This document shows, one piece after another, positions 1 through 6,388 of a stretch of 6,388 bases of DNA; position 1 is the stretch's first letter, and the number at the start of each line of letters is the position of its first letter. This DNA is from Roseicyclus sp041163945 (GTDB lineage Bacteria; Pseudomonadota; Alphaproteobacteria; Rhodobacterales; Rhodobacteraceae): contig JBEAQJ010000132.1 of NCBI GenBank assembly GCA_041163945.1, forward strand, positions 1 through 6,388. Reading direction: 5' to 3'. A program made the position numbers and the translations under genes. A model generated the notes under the pieces. That model saw only the letters and a program-made list of their open reading frames with translations. It made no database searches and was not told where the DNA came from.

Positions 1-18
1 TGCGGTATCGCCCGGGCC

Positions 19-1965
19 TCAGCGCAGATCGGGCGGAACCGCCTCGGCAGACAATTCGGCCACCACCTCGTCCAGCGGGCGCAGATGCGTTTGCGTTTCG
101 CCCAGCCGGCGCAGCGTGACCGTGCCGGCCTCGACCTCGTTGCGACCGATGGCCAGGATCACGGGCACCTTGCCCACGGAATGTTCGCGGATCTTGTAGT
201 TGATCTTTTCGTTGCGGGTGTCGGCCTCGGCGCGCACGCCCGCGGCTTGCAACTGCGCCACGGCGCGGTGCACGAAATCATCGGCCTCCGACACGATCGA
301 GGCCACGACCACCTGACGCGGGGCCAGCCAGAACGGCAGCTTTCCGGCGTGTTCCTCGATCAAGATGCCGATGAAGCGTTCGAACGATCCCAGGCAGGCA
401 CGGTGCAGCATCACGGGGCGGTGCTTTTCCCCGTCGGGGCCGATGTAGCTGGCATCCAGCCGTTCGGGCAGCACGAAATCGACCTGGTGGGTGCCACATT
501 GCCATTTGCGCCCGATGGCATCGGTCAGCGTGAATTCCAGCTTGGGCCCGTAAAAGGCGCCTTCGCCCGGGTTCACGATGGGTTCGATCCCGGCGGCGCG
601 GGTGGCCGCCAGCAGCGCCGCCTCGGCCTTGTCCCAAACCGCGTCCGAGCCTGCGCGCTTTTCGGGCCGGGTGGAAAACAGCACTTCGAATTCGAGAAAG
701 CCCAGATCGCGGTAGATGTCGGACAGGAAGGTGATGTAGCGCGCGGTCTCGGGTTCGATCTGGTCTTCGGTGCAGAAAATATGCGCATCGTCTTGCGTGA
801 AGCCGCGCACGCGCATGATGCCATGCAGCGCGCCCGAGGGTTCGTAGCGGTTGCACGATCCGAATTCGGCCATGCGCAAGGGCAGATCGCGATAGGATTT
901 CAAGCCGACGTTGAAGATCTGCACATGGCAGGGGCAATTCATCGGCTTGAGCGCGTTGATCGCTTTTTCGCGGGCGTGCTCTTCGTCGACTTCGACGAGG
1001 AACATGTTTTCCTGGTATTTTTCCCAATGGCCCGAGGCTTCCCAAAGCTTGCGATCCACGACCTGCGGGGTGTTCACCTCGACGTAACCGCCGCGCTTTT
1101 GCTGGCGGCGCATGTAATCTTGCAACGTGGTGTAGATCGTCCAACCGTTGGGGTGCCAAAACACCTGGCCGCGGGCTTCTTCTTGCATGTGGAACAGGTT
1201 CATCTCGCGGCCAAGGCGCCGGTGGTCGCGCTTTTCGGCCTCTTCCAGAAAGGTCAGATGCGCTTTCAGATCGTCGCGGTTCTGGAACGCCACGCCGTAG
1301 ATGCGTTGCAGCATGGGCCGCGTGCTGTCGCCCCGCCAATAGGCGCCCGCCACGCTCATCAGCTTGAAGGCATCGGCCGGCACTTGCCCGGTGTGTTGCA
1401 GATGCGGGCCGCGGCACAGATCCTGCCAGCCCCCATGCCAATACATGCGGATGGGCTGGTCTTCGGGGATCATGCCGACCAGTTCCACCTTGTAGGGTTC
1501 GCCCATGGCCTCGTAATGGGCAATGGCGCGCGCACGGTCCCAAAGTTCGGTCCGCACCGGGTCGCGCAGGTTGATGATCTCGCGCATCTTGGCTTCGATC
1601 TGGCCCAGATCCTCGGGGGTGAAGGGATCCATCCGGTCGAAATCGTAATACCAACCGTTTTCGATGACCGGGCCGATGGTGACCTTGACCTGCGGCCAGA
1701 TCTCTTGCACGGCGCGGGCCATGATGTGGGCCAGATCGTGGCGGATCAGTTCCAGCGCCTGTGCGTCATCCTTCATCGTGTGGATGGCCAGGCGCGCATC
1801 GGCGGTGATCGGCCATTGCAGATCATAATGCGCGCCGTTCACCGTGGCGCTGATCGCGCGCTTGGCCAGGCTGGGCGAAATGTCGGCCGCCACATCGGCA
1901 GCGGTCACGCCGGCGGGAAAGTTCCGCGTGTTGCCATCGGGAAGGGTCAGGGTGATCTGGGCCAT
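19..1965 (-). CDS. thrS: Threonyl-tRNA synthetase (class II), complete
   Basis: Cytoplasmic enzyme that charges tRNA-Thr with threonine using ATP and hydrolyses mischarged Ser-tRNA-Thr. The 648-residue product has the full family layout. An N-terminal TGS domain (about 1-62) is followed by the editing domain, with HxxxH (H76, H80) and the CRGPH motif (C184, H188). The class II catalytic core runs from about 265 to 540: motif 1 around 294-303, motif 2 around 364-397 (RMAEFGSC...HGIMRVRG), motif 3 around 517-534 (HRACLGSFERF). The zinc ligands expected from E. coli ThrRS are present as C344 (in MNCPCH), H395 (in QDDAH) and H521. An anticodon-binding domain fills about 550-640. The length is normal and nothing is truncated. 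The ATG at 1965 is preferred over an adjacent in-frame TTG at 1968, because GAGGAGG lies 7 bases before the ATG but only 4 before the TTG. The gene is divergent from the hydrolase operon. Identification is essentially certain. Confidence 0.98.
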   Translation of the reverse strand: MAQITLTLPDGNTRNFPAGVTAADVAADISPSLAKRAISATVNGAHYDLQWPITADARLAIHTMKDDAQALELIRHDLAHIMARAVQEIWPQVKVTIGPVIENGWYYDFDRMDPFTPEDLGQIEAKMREIINLRDPVRTELWDRARAIAHYEAMGEPYKVELVGMIPEDQPIRMYWHGGWQDLCRGPHLQHTGQVPADAFKLMSVAGAYWRGDSTRPMLQRIYGVAFQNRDDLKAHLTFLEEAEKRDHRRLGREMNLFHMQEEARGQVFWHPNGWTIYTTLQDYMRRQQKRGGYVEVNTPQVVDRKLWEASGHWEKYQENMFLVEVDEEHAREKAINALKPMNCPCHVQIFNVGLKSYRDLPLRMAEFGSCNRYEPSGALHGIMRVRGFTQDDAHIFCTEDQIEPETARYITFLSDIYRDLGFLEFEVLFSTRPEKRAGSDAVWDKAEAALLAATRAAGIEPIVNPGEGAFYGPKLEFTLTDAIGRKWQCGTHQVDFVLPERLDASYIGPDGEKHRPVMLHRACLGSFERFIGILIEEHAGKLPFWLAPRQVVVASIVSEADDFVHRAVAQLQAAGVRAEADTRNEKINYKIREHSVGKVPVILAIGRNEVEAGTVTLRRLGETQTHLRPLDEVVAELSAEAVPPDLR

Positions 1966-1972
1966 CAATCGG

Positions 1973-1979
1973 CCTCCTC
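1973..1979 (-). promoter_or_regulatory. Ribosome binding site of thrS (decides the start)
   Basis: Read on the minus strand this is GAGGAGG, an almost ideal Shine-Dalgarno sequence. It is 7 bases from the ATG at 1965 and only 4 from the TTG at 1968, so it favours the ATG. Confidence 0.85.
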
Positions 1980-2028
1980 GTCAGTTTGGCGCCCACGAAA
2001 CGCCCGGTTGCGGGTATATGTCGTGTGG

Positions 2029-2058
2029 CTATGTGGCCGGATGAAACCGCCAAGTCAA
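2029..2058 (-). promoter_or_regulatory. Possible thrS promoter (weak candidate)
   Basis: On the minus strand TTGACT (2058-2053) is a good -35 hexamer. About 17-18 bases further on lies CACATA/ACATAG, a poor -10. It would start transcription about 55-60 bases before the thrS ATG. Only the -35 is convincing. No T-box, leader peptide or thrS-like tRNA mimic is apparent in this short leader. The rest of the 1966-2130 gap must also hold the promoter of the divergent hydrolase operon, for which no clear hexamers were found. Confidence 0.3.
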
Positions 2059-2130
2059 CGCCCGCATGCAGGGGTCGGGGGATTGCCCTGCCGGGCCGGC
2101 TGGCGCAGGATTTGGGCAAAGGGGGCGATC

Positions 2131-2877
2131 ATGGTGGCATGTCTCGAAACCGTTTCAGGGCGCAGGCTGGCCTATCACCGGCAATCTGGCCGGGGGCCGG
2201 GTGTGGTGTTTCTGGGGGGCTTGCGTTCGGACATGACCGGGACCAAGGCCGTCTTTCTGGAAGATTGGGCGCGCGCGCAGGGTCGCGCGTTCTTGCGGTT
2301 CGATTATTCCGGCCATGGTCAAAGCAGCGGTCGCTTCGAAGAGGGCTGTATCGGCGATTGGGCCGCGGATGCGCAGGCGGCGATCCTGGCGCTGACGGAT
2401 GGGCCACAGATCCTTGTCGGCTCGTCCATGGGGGGGTGGATCAGCCTGCTGTTGGCCCGGCGCATGCCTGAACGGCTGGCGGGGCTGGTGACCATCGCCG
2501 CCGCCCCCGATTTCACCGAGGACGCAATGTGGGCCAGCTGGTCCGAGGATCAGCGCCGCATCTGCATGCAACAGGGCCATGTCGCGTTGCCATCCGAATA
2601 TGGCGAGCCGATGATCATCACCCGGCGGATGATCGAGGATGGGCGCAACCAGCTGGTGCTGCGCCAAGCTCTGGCGCTGCATGTGCCGGTGCGGCTTTTG
2701 CAGGGAACGGCGGATGCAGATGTGCCGGTCGGCCTGGCCCTGCGGCTGTTCGATCATCTGACCGGGCCCGATATCCGGCTGGAACTGGTCAAGGGGGCCG
2801 ATCACCGCTTTTCGGATGCCGCCTGTCTGGCTACCATCGCACGTGCGGTGACAGAGGTCTTGGGCGATGCTGCGTAA
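2131..2877 (+). CDS. Alpha/beta hydrolase, ABHD10-like (putative acyl-protein thioesterase/esterase)
   Basis: A 248-residue soluble serine hydrolase with no signal peptide or membrane segment. The catalytic triad is visible: nucleophile Ser99 in GSSMGG, Asp195 in GTADADVP and His225 in GADHRF. Several stretches match what I recall of human mitochondrial ABHD10: LAYHR then PGVVF near the N-terminus, GTKA at 37-40, RFDYSG at 56-61, and GPQILVGSS followed by GGW around the nucleophile. ABHD10 removes S-acyl groups from proteins such as peroxiredoxin-5 and cleaves acyl glucuronides. An equivalent activity here is inference. The reading frame is open far upstream, antisense to thrS, but the protein similarity begins close to the ATG at 2131, which has a G-rich AAAGGGGG a few bases before it. 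An in-frame ATG at 2041 would add 30 residues that look non-native. First gene of a two-gene operon; its end overlaps the next gene by 11 bases. Fold is certain, ABHD10 assignment likely, substrate unknown. Confidence 0.9.
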   Translation: MVACLETVSGRRLAYHRQSGRGPGVVFLGGLRSDMTGTKAVFLEDWARAQGRAFLRFDYSGHGQSSGRFEEGCIGDWAADAQAAILALTDGPQILVGSSMGGWISLLLARRMPERLAGLVTIAAAPDFTEDAMWASWSEDQRRICMQQGHVALPSEYGEPMIITRRMIEDGRNQLVLRQALALHVPVRLLQGTADADVPVGLALRLFDHLTGPDIRLELVKGADHRFSDAACLATIARAVTEVLGDAA

Positions 2878-3835
2878 TTGGATGGTCGGATCGGCGTTGT
2901 TGGCGGTTTGTGTGGCTGGGCTGTGGCTCTTTGGTCGCGAAGGGCTGCGGGTGCCGCCGGTGCCCGCCTTTGACGACCCCGCAGCGTTTCTGGCCGCGCG
3001 CGAAGCGGGCTTTGATGACATCCGCCCGGGTGGCGCTGCGCGCATCGTCTGGGCCGGGGGCGCAGGGCAGCGGACCGATCTGGCGATCTTGTATCTGCAC
3101 GGCTTTTCGGCCGGCCCCGAAGAAATCCGCCCGGTCCCCGATTACGTGGCCGCCGCCCTTGGGGCCAATCTTGTCTTTGCGCGGCTTTCGGGCCACGGCC
3201 GTGACGGGCCTGCCATGGCCGAACCGCGCGCGGGCGACTGGGTGGCCGACACCGCCATGTTTCTGGATATCGCGCGCGCCGTGGGTGATCGGGTGGTGAT
3301 CATCGGCACCTCGACCGGGGGCACGCTGGCGGCCTATGCCGCGCTGGATCGGGCCATGGCGCAAGATGTGGCGGGCATCGTGTTCGTGTCACCCAATTTT
3401 GCCTTGGCCGATCCCCTTGGGGCTTTGCTGCAATGGCCGCTGGCGCGCCACTGGGTGCCGCTGGTGGCGGGTGCCGAACGTCGCTTTGCACCGATCAACG
3501 CCGAACAGGCGGCGCATTGGACCACCGCCTATCCGACGGTGGCCACGGTGACGCTGGGCACCTTGATGCGGCATCTGCATGCGCGCGATCCGGCCGCAAC
3601 CGATATTCCGGCGCTTTTTGTCTTTTCCGACGCCGATCAGGTCGTGTCGGCACAGGCCACGCGCGACATGGCCGCCCGCTGGGGTGGGCCGGTGGATCTG
3701 GCGCCGCAAAGCTTGCCGCGCAGCGGCGCCGATCCCTTTGCCCATGTGATTGCCGGCGATATCCTGAGCCCGGCCATGACCGCACCCATCACCGCGCGGA
3801 TGGTGGACTGGATCGCGGCGCTGCCCGCCCCGTAG
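2867..3835 (+). CDS. Membrane-anchored alpha/beta hydrolase (esterase/lipase-like)
   Basis: A 322-residue protein with a hydrophobic N-terminal segment (about 5-22) after a positive charge, reading as an uncleaved signal anchor. The hydrolase domain would then lie in the periplasm. Cys15 follows LAV and is a poor lipobox, so a lipoprotein is unlikely. The core starts at about 70. It has the oxyanion segment LHGFSAGPEE (77-86), nucleophile Ser149 in GTSTGG, Asp257 in SDADQVV (Asp255 is the alternative acid) and His293 in DPFAH. Residues about 175-245 probably form the lid. The HGFSAGPEE segment resembles carboxylesterases and monoglyceride lipases, but the substrate cannot be told. The start at 2867 lies inside the end of the preceding gene (11-base overlap), with AGAGG 9 bases before it, so translation is probably coupled. 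The two products share the fold but little sequence outside the catalytic motifs, so this is not a recent tandem duplication. Confidence 0.9.
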   Translation: MLRNWMVGSALLAVCVAGLWLFGREGLRVPPVPAFDDPAAFLAAREAGFDDIRPGGAARIVWAGGAGQRTDLAILYLHGFSAGPEEIRPVPDYVAAALGANLVFARLSGHGRDGPAMAEPRAGDWVADTAMFLDIARAVGDRVVIIGTSTGGTLAAYAALDRAMAQDVAGIVFVSPNFALADPLGALLQWPLARHWVPLVAGAERRFAPINAEQAAHWTTAYPTVATVTLGTLMRHLHARDPAATDIPALFVFSDADQVVSAQATRDMAARWGGPVDLAPQSLPRSGADPFAHVIAGDILSPAMTAPITARMVDWIAALPAP

Positions 3836-3840
3836 CGCGC

Positions 3841-3890
3841 GACCGGCCGCCAATAGCGTTCGCGCCCGGCGTGCCGGTCTTGCTGGTTTT
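3841..3890 (+). terminator. Possible intrinsic terminator of the hydrolase operon
   Basis: GACCGGC (3841-3847) pairs with GCCGGTC (3873-3879). CGCC (3848-3851) continues the stem with GGCG (3868-3871), leaving T3872 bulged, for 11 pairs in total with a 16-base loop. The stem begins 6 bases after the hydrolase stop codon and is followed by the imperfect T-rich run TTGCTGGTTTT. The position is right for a plus-strand terminator, but the interrupted T-run and the large loop make it moderate. The opposite strand has no T-run, so it would not serve the convergent regulator gene. Confidence 0.4.
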
Positions 3891-3903
3891 GCAGACCTGC
3901 GGT

Positions 3904-4458
3904 CTAAAGCGCGGCGGCCGCGCGGGCGGCCTGATCGTAGCTGCCCGACAAGGCCCGCAGCAAAGCGGCCAGGCGGCTGAGATCGCGGGGATCATGGCCC
4001 AGCGCCTGGGCCGTTTCGATCAACAGCGCTTCGCGCACCTGCTTGTAGCGCGCGCACAGCGCGGCGCCTGCGTCGGTGATGGCGATGGTCTTTTCCTTGC
4101 CCTTGCGACCCGGCTTGACCAGTGCGGCCTGTGTCAGCTTTCGGATCGCATAATTGGCCAGATGCGTGTCTTCGATGTTCAGAATCAGGCAGACCTCGGC
4201 CAGCGTCTTGGCCCGGCCGCGATGATGGACCAGATGCAAGATCAGCACCTCAAGCGGCGCCATGGCGGGGGCGCCTGCCGCGGCCATGCAGCGCGTGATC
4301 CAGCGATGATAGGCATGCCCCATCATGGTCAGGGCGAATTCCACCTCGGAGAGCGCGGGCATGGCGCTGTCGGCCAGATGCGCCGACGAGACGACGGGCC
4401 CGATGCCGGCGATACCGGCGACACTGGTCACAGCGGCGGGGGGGCGAACCTTGGCCAT
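3904..4458 (-). CDS. MarR-type winged-helix transcriptional regulator
   Basis: A 184-residue predicted DNA-binding protein. A variable N-terminus (1-23) precedes SSAHLAD (24-30) and helices beginning LSEVEFALTMMGHAYHRW. The helix-turn-helix is about 83-113 (AKTLAEVCLILNIEDTHL, then ANYAIRKLTQAALV) and the basic wing about 114-127 (GRKGKEK). A C-terminal dimerisation helix region follows. It resembles predicted MarR-type regulators common in alphaproteobacteria (COG5631-like, from memory); the ligand is unknown. The chosen ATG at 4458 has AAAGAAAGGG with its GGG 9 bases before it. A TTG at 4515 would add 19 residues but lies inside the palindrome described separately and lacks a ribosome binding site, so it is less likely. 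The gene is divergent from the oxoprolinase across 112 bases and convergent with the hydrolase operon. Regulation of itself and of the oxoprolinase is inferred from layout. Confidence 0.87.
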   Translation of the reverse strand: MAKVRPPAAVTSVAGIAGIGPVVSSAHLADSAMPALSEVEFALTMMGHAYHRWITRCMAAAGAPAMAPLEVLILHLVHHRGRAKTLAEVCLILNIEDTHLANYAIRKLTQAALVKPGRKGKEKTIAITDAGAALCARYKQVREALLIETAQALGHDPRDLSRLAALLRALSGSYDQAARAAAAL

Positions 4459-4505
4459 GACGAACGGCCCTTTCTTTGGCACAGGTGCAAGCAAGGCTTG
4501 ACCTG

Positions 4506-4526
4506 TCGTTGACAATTTGTCAACGA
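4506..4526. promoter_or_regulatory. Perfect 21-bp palindrome, probable operator
   Basis: Two 10-base arms are perfectly inverted around a single central T (4516); one arm reads TCGTTGACAA. It lies between the divergent regulator and oxoprolinase genes, 47 bases from the regulator ATG and 44 from the oxoprolinase ATG. Length and symmetry fit a dimeric winged-helix protein. The core is AT-rich in a GC-rich genome. Each arm contains TTGACA in its own direction (4509-4514 plus strand, 4523-4518 minus strand), matching the -35 consensus for both genes, so a bound repressor could block both promoters. The -10 hexamers expected 16-18 bases away are poor on both strands, so promoter positions are uncertain. 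The palindrome is seen; its role as operator is inferred. Confidence 0.72.
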
Positions 4527-4527
4527 A

Positions 4528-4533
4528 TTGTCA
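4528..4533 (+). promoter_or_regulatory. Extra TTGTCA half-site beside the palindrome
   Basis: TTGTCA here repeats the half-site at 4517-4522 in the same direction, 11 bases further on, about one helical turn. It could allow a second dimer or a lower-affinity contact on the same DNA face, on the oxoprolinase side. A six-base match can also occur by chance. Confidence 0.35.
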
Positions 4534-4570
4534 CCGTTCGGGGCCATCCGCCCCTGGCAAGGGGGGCAAC

Positions 4571-6388
4571 ATGGCAGACGCGCGCGCGACCGGGGTTCTG
4601 GATTTCTGGATCGACCGGGGCGGCACCTTTACCGATGTGGTGGGGCGCGATGCCCAGGGGGGGCTTCACCCGCTCAAGCTGTTGTCGGAAAACCCCGAAG
4701 CCTATCCCGATGCCGCGATCGAGGGGATCCGCCGGCTGTTGGGTGGTGTGATCGACCCCGCCCGCATCGGCACGGTCAAGATGGGCACGACGGTTGCCAC
4801 CAATGCGCTGTTGGAACGCAAGGGCGACCGGACGTTGTTGCTGATCACCAAGGGGTTTCGTGATGCGCTGCGCATCGCCTACCAGGCGCGCCCCGACATC
4901 TTTGCCAAAGAGATCATCCTGCCCGAACAGCTCTACGAGCGTGTGATCGAGGTTGACGAACGCCTGCGCGCCGACGGCTCGGTGGAAACGGAACTGGATC
5001 ACGAACCGCTGCGGGGCCCGCTGGCCGCGGCAAAGGCCGCGGGCATCGAGGCGGTCGCCATCGTGCTTATGCATGCATGGAAAAACCCCGCCCACGAAGC
5101 TGCGTTGGCGTCGCTCGTGCGCGGCATGGGCTTTGCTCAGGTCTCGGTCAGCCACGAGGTCAGCCCGCTGGTGAAACTGGTGGGCCGGGGCGACACGACG
5201 GTGGTCGATGCCTATCTCTCGCCGATCCTGCGGCGCTATGTGGCGCGCGTGGCCGATGCGCTGGGGGCGACGCCTGCGGGGCAGCCGGGGCCGACGCTGC
5301 AATTCATGATGTCGTCGGGCGGAATGACGGCGGCCGAAAAGTTTCAGGGCAAGGATGCGATCTTGTCGGGGCCTGCGGGCGGCGTGGTCGGCATGGTCGA
5401 AACCGCCGCCGATGCCGGGTTCGCACGGGTCATCGGTTTCGACATGGGGGGCACCTCGACCGATGTGGCCCATTTCGCGGGCGATTACGAACGGGCCTTT
5501 GACACCGAGGTGGCGGGCGTGCGCATCCGCGCGCCGATGATGCGGATCAACACGGTCGCCGCCGGCGGCGGGTCGATCCTGCATGCCGAACCGGGGCGTT
5601 TCCGCGTGGGCCCGGATTCGGCAGGCGCCAATCCCGGCCCCGCCTGTTACCGGCGCGGCGGGCCGCTGACGGTGACAGATGCCAACGTGATGCTGGGCAA
5701 GCTGCGGCCCGAGTTCTTCCCGCGTGTCTTTGGTCCCGATCAAGACGCAGCGCTGGATGCCGATGTGGTGCGCGCGCGCTTTGCCGCCATCGCCGCCCAA
5801 GAAGGCAAAACCCCCGAGGAGGTGGCCGAAGGGTTCTTGACCATCGCCATCGAGAACATGGCCAACGCGATCAAGAAGATCAGCGTGCAACGGGGCTATG
5901 ACGTGACGAAATACGCGCTCAACGCCTTTGGCGGGGCCGCCGGCCAGCATGCCTGTCTTGTGGCCGATGCCCTGGGTATGGAAGCGGTGCTGATCCACCC
6001 GCTATCGGGGCTTTTGTCGGCCTATGGGATCGGGCGCGCGACCGTGTCGGCCAGCCGCCAGCAGGCCCTGGTCGAACCCTTGGGCCCGGAAAGCCTGGCC
6101 GTGATCGATGCCTTGGCGGGCAAGCTGCGCGCGGCGGTCGGCGCTGACCTGGGCGAACAAGGCGTCGACGCCGACGCGGCCGAGGCCCTGACGCGGCTGC
6201 ACCTGCGCTACGCGGGCACCGACACGACGCTGCCGGTGGCGTGGAACGGCCATGCACAGGCCGCGCAGGACGATTTCGAACGCGCCCACAAGGCACAGTT
6301 CGGGTTCGTCAGCCCCGACAAGCCCATCACCGTCGAAGCCGTCGAGGTCGAAATGCGCGAGGCCACCCGCCAGAAAGCCGCGCACGCC
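4571..6388 (+). CDS. 5-oxoprolinase (ATP-hydrolysing), OPLAH type, N-terminal part, cut by window edge
   Basis: Converts 5-oxo-L-proline to glutamate with ATP hydrolysis (EC 3.5.2.9) in the cytoplasm, serving pyroglutamate or glutathione-cycle turnover. The frame stays open from the ATG for 606 codons to the last base of the window. Hydantoinase-A N-terminal domain: DRGGTFTDV (15-23), KLLSENPEAYPDAA then EGIRR (36-55), MGTTVATNALLERKG (71-85). Hydantoinase-A domain: SGPAGGVVG (266-274), DMGGTSTDV (291-299), NTVAAGGGS (327-335), AGANPGPACY (351-360), AFGGAAGQHAC (452-462). The two GGT-type loops are the ATP phosphate loops of the acetate kinase/Hsp70-like fold. DRGG in place of the DVGG/DTGG usual in hydantoinases, together with KLLSENP, points to 5-oxoprolinase over N-methylhydantoinase or acetone carboxylase. 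Family members of this type are about 1,200-1,300 residues with a fused hydantoinase-B half, so roughly half is missing. AAGGGGGG (4559-4566) ends 4 bases before the ATG. It is divergent from the MarR-type gene and probably controlled by it. Confidence 0.93.
   Translation, partial: MADARATGVLDFWIDRGGTFTDVVGRDAQGGLHPLKLLSENPEAYPDAAIEGIRRLLGGVIDPARIGTVKMGTTVATNALLERKGDRTLLLITKGFRDALRIAYQARPDIFAKEIILPEQLYERVIEVDERLRADGSVETELDHEPLRGPLAAAKAAGIEAVAIVLMHAWKNPAHEAALASLVRGMGFAQVSVSHEVSPLVKLVGRGDTTVVDAYLSPILRRYVARVADALGATPAGQPGPTLQFMMSSGGMTAAEKFQGKDAILSGPAGGVVGMVETAADAGFARVIGFDMGGTSTDVAHFAGDYERAFDTEVAGVRIRAPMMRINTVAAGGGSILHAEPGRFRVGPDSAGANPGPACYRRGGPLTVTDANVMLGKLRPEFFPRVFGPDQDAALDADVVRARFAAIAAQEGKTPEEVAEGFLTIAIENMANAIKKISVQRGYDVTKYALNAFGGAAGQHACLVADALGMEAVLIHPLSGLLSAYGIGRATVSASRQQALVEPLGPESLAVIDALAGKLRAAVGADLGEQGVDADAAEALTRLHLRYAGTDTTLPVAWNGHAQAAQDDFERAHKAQFGFVSPDKPITVEAVEVEMREATRQKAAHA

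Noticed and set aside
10..17. GCCCGGGC palindrome just after the thrS stop codon
   Set aside because: Too short, lacks a T-run on the thrS strand, and the window ends before more context can be judged.
278..1654. 458-codon minus-strand frame overlapping thrS in another phase
   Set aside because: Arg/Pro/Ala-rich shifted-frame shadow of thrS with no domain of its own.
2090..2100. GC palindrome GCCGG-G-CCGGC in the thrS/hydrolase gap
   Set aside because: Short G/C-only palindromes are common by chance in DNA of this composition, and no partner site was seen.
85..2130. A very long plus-strand open frame antisense to thrS, continuous and in frame with the ABHD10-like hydrolase (930 codons in total)
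   Set aside because: The part before 2131 is the mirror of thrS and gives a His/Gly/Arg-rich, family-less sequence; thrS motifs on the other strand are unmistakable. Hydrolase similarity begins only near 2131, so this is not a fusion protein.
2155..3045. 296-codon minus-strand frame antisense to the hydrolase operon
   Set aside because: Antisense to two genes with intact catalytic triads; no ribosome binding site or family signature seen.
3893..3905. Small hairpin AGACC-TGC-GGTCT overlapping the stop codon of the regulator gene
   Set aside because: Only five pairs, and no T-run follows it in either direction, so it is not supported as a terminator.
3433..4512. 359-codon plus-strand open frame spanning the end of the second hydrolase and the antisense of the regulator
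   Set aside because: It crosses two well-supported genes and their convergent gap; its composition is typical of a wrong frame in GC-rich DNA.
4520..5998. 492-codon minus-strand open frame antisense to the oxoprolinase gene
   Set aside because: The oxoprolinase frame shows continuous conserved motifs over the same bases; the antisense product is low in hydrophobic order, rich in His/Arg/Gly and has no recognisable domain.

Overview
This window looks like an ordinary chromosomal stretch from a GC-rich alphaproteobacterium, most likely of the Rhodobacterales (Paracoccaceae/Rhodobacteraceae) type. That rests on the strong G/C bias at third codon positions and on protein resemblances recalled from memory, not on a database search. 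There are five protein-coding genes. No RNA gene, insertion sequence, CRISPR array, phage gene or long repeat was seen. Nothing here amounts to an undescribed multi-gene system.

Left part (19-1965, minus strand): a complete threonyl-tRNA synthetase gene, thrS, with all its domains and its zinc and editing residues. It has a strong ribosome binding site. A 165-base divergent region separates it from the next gene.

Middle (2131-3835, plus strand): two alpha/beta hydrolase genes that overlap by 11 bases and so form an operon. The first is a soluble protein that closely resembles the mitochondrial acyl-protein thioesterase ABHD10. The second is an unrelated-looking esterase or lipase with an N-terminal membrane anchor, probably facing the periplasm. 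A hairpin that may be a terminator follows, in a short convergent gap.

Right part (3904-6388): a MarR-type winged-helix regulator on the minus strand is divergent from a large plus-strand gene that runs off the window. That gene is the N-terminal 606 residues of an ATP-dependent 5-oxoprolinase of the eukaryotic OPLAH type. Between them lies a perfect 21-base palindrome plus a nearby extra half-site. It is the obvious candidate operator through which the regulator could control itself and the oxoprolinase. This regulator-operator-enzyme unit is the most informative feature of the window.

On function, thrS is housekeeping and the oxoprolinase recycles 5-oxoproline (pyroglutamate) to glutamate. 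The substrates of the two hydrolases cannot be read from the sequence beyond the ABHD10 resemblance. Several very long open frames lie antisense to the real genes; they are rejected as by-products of high-GC codon usage.
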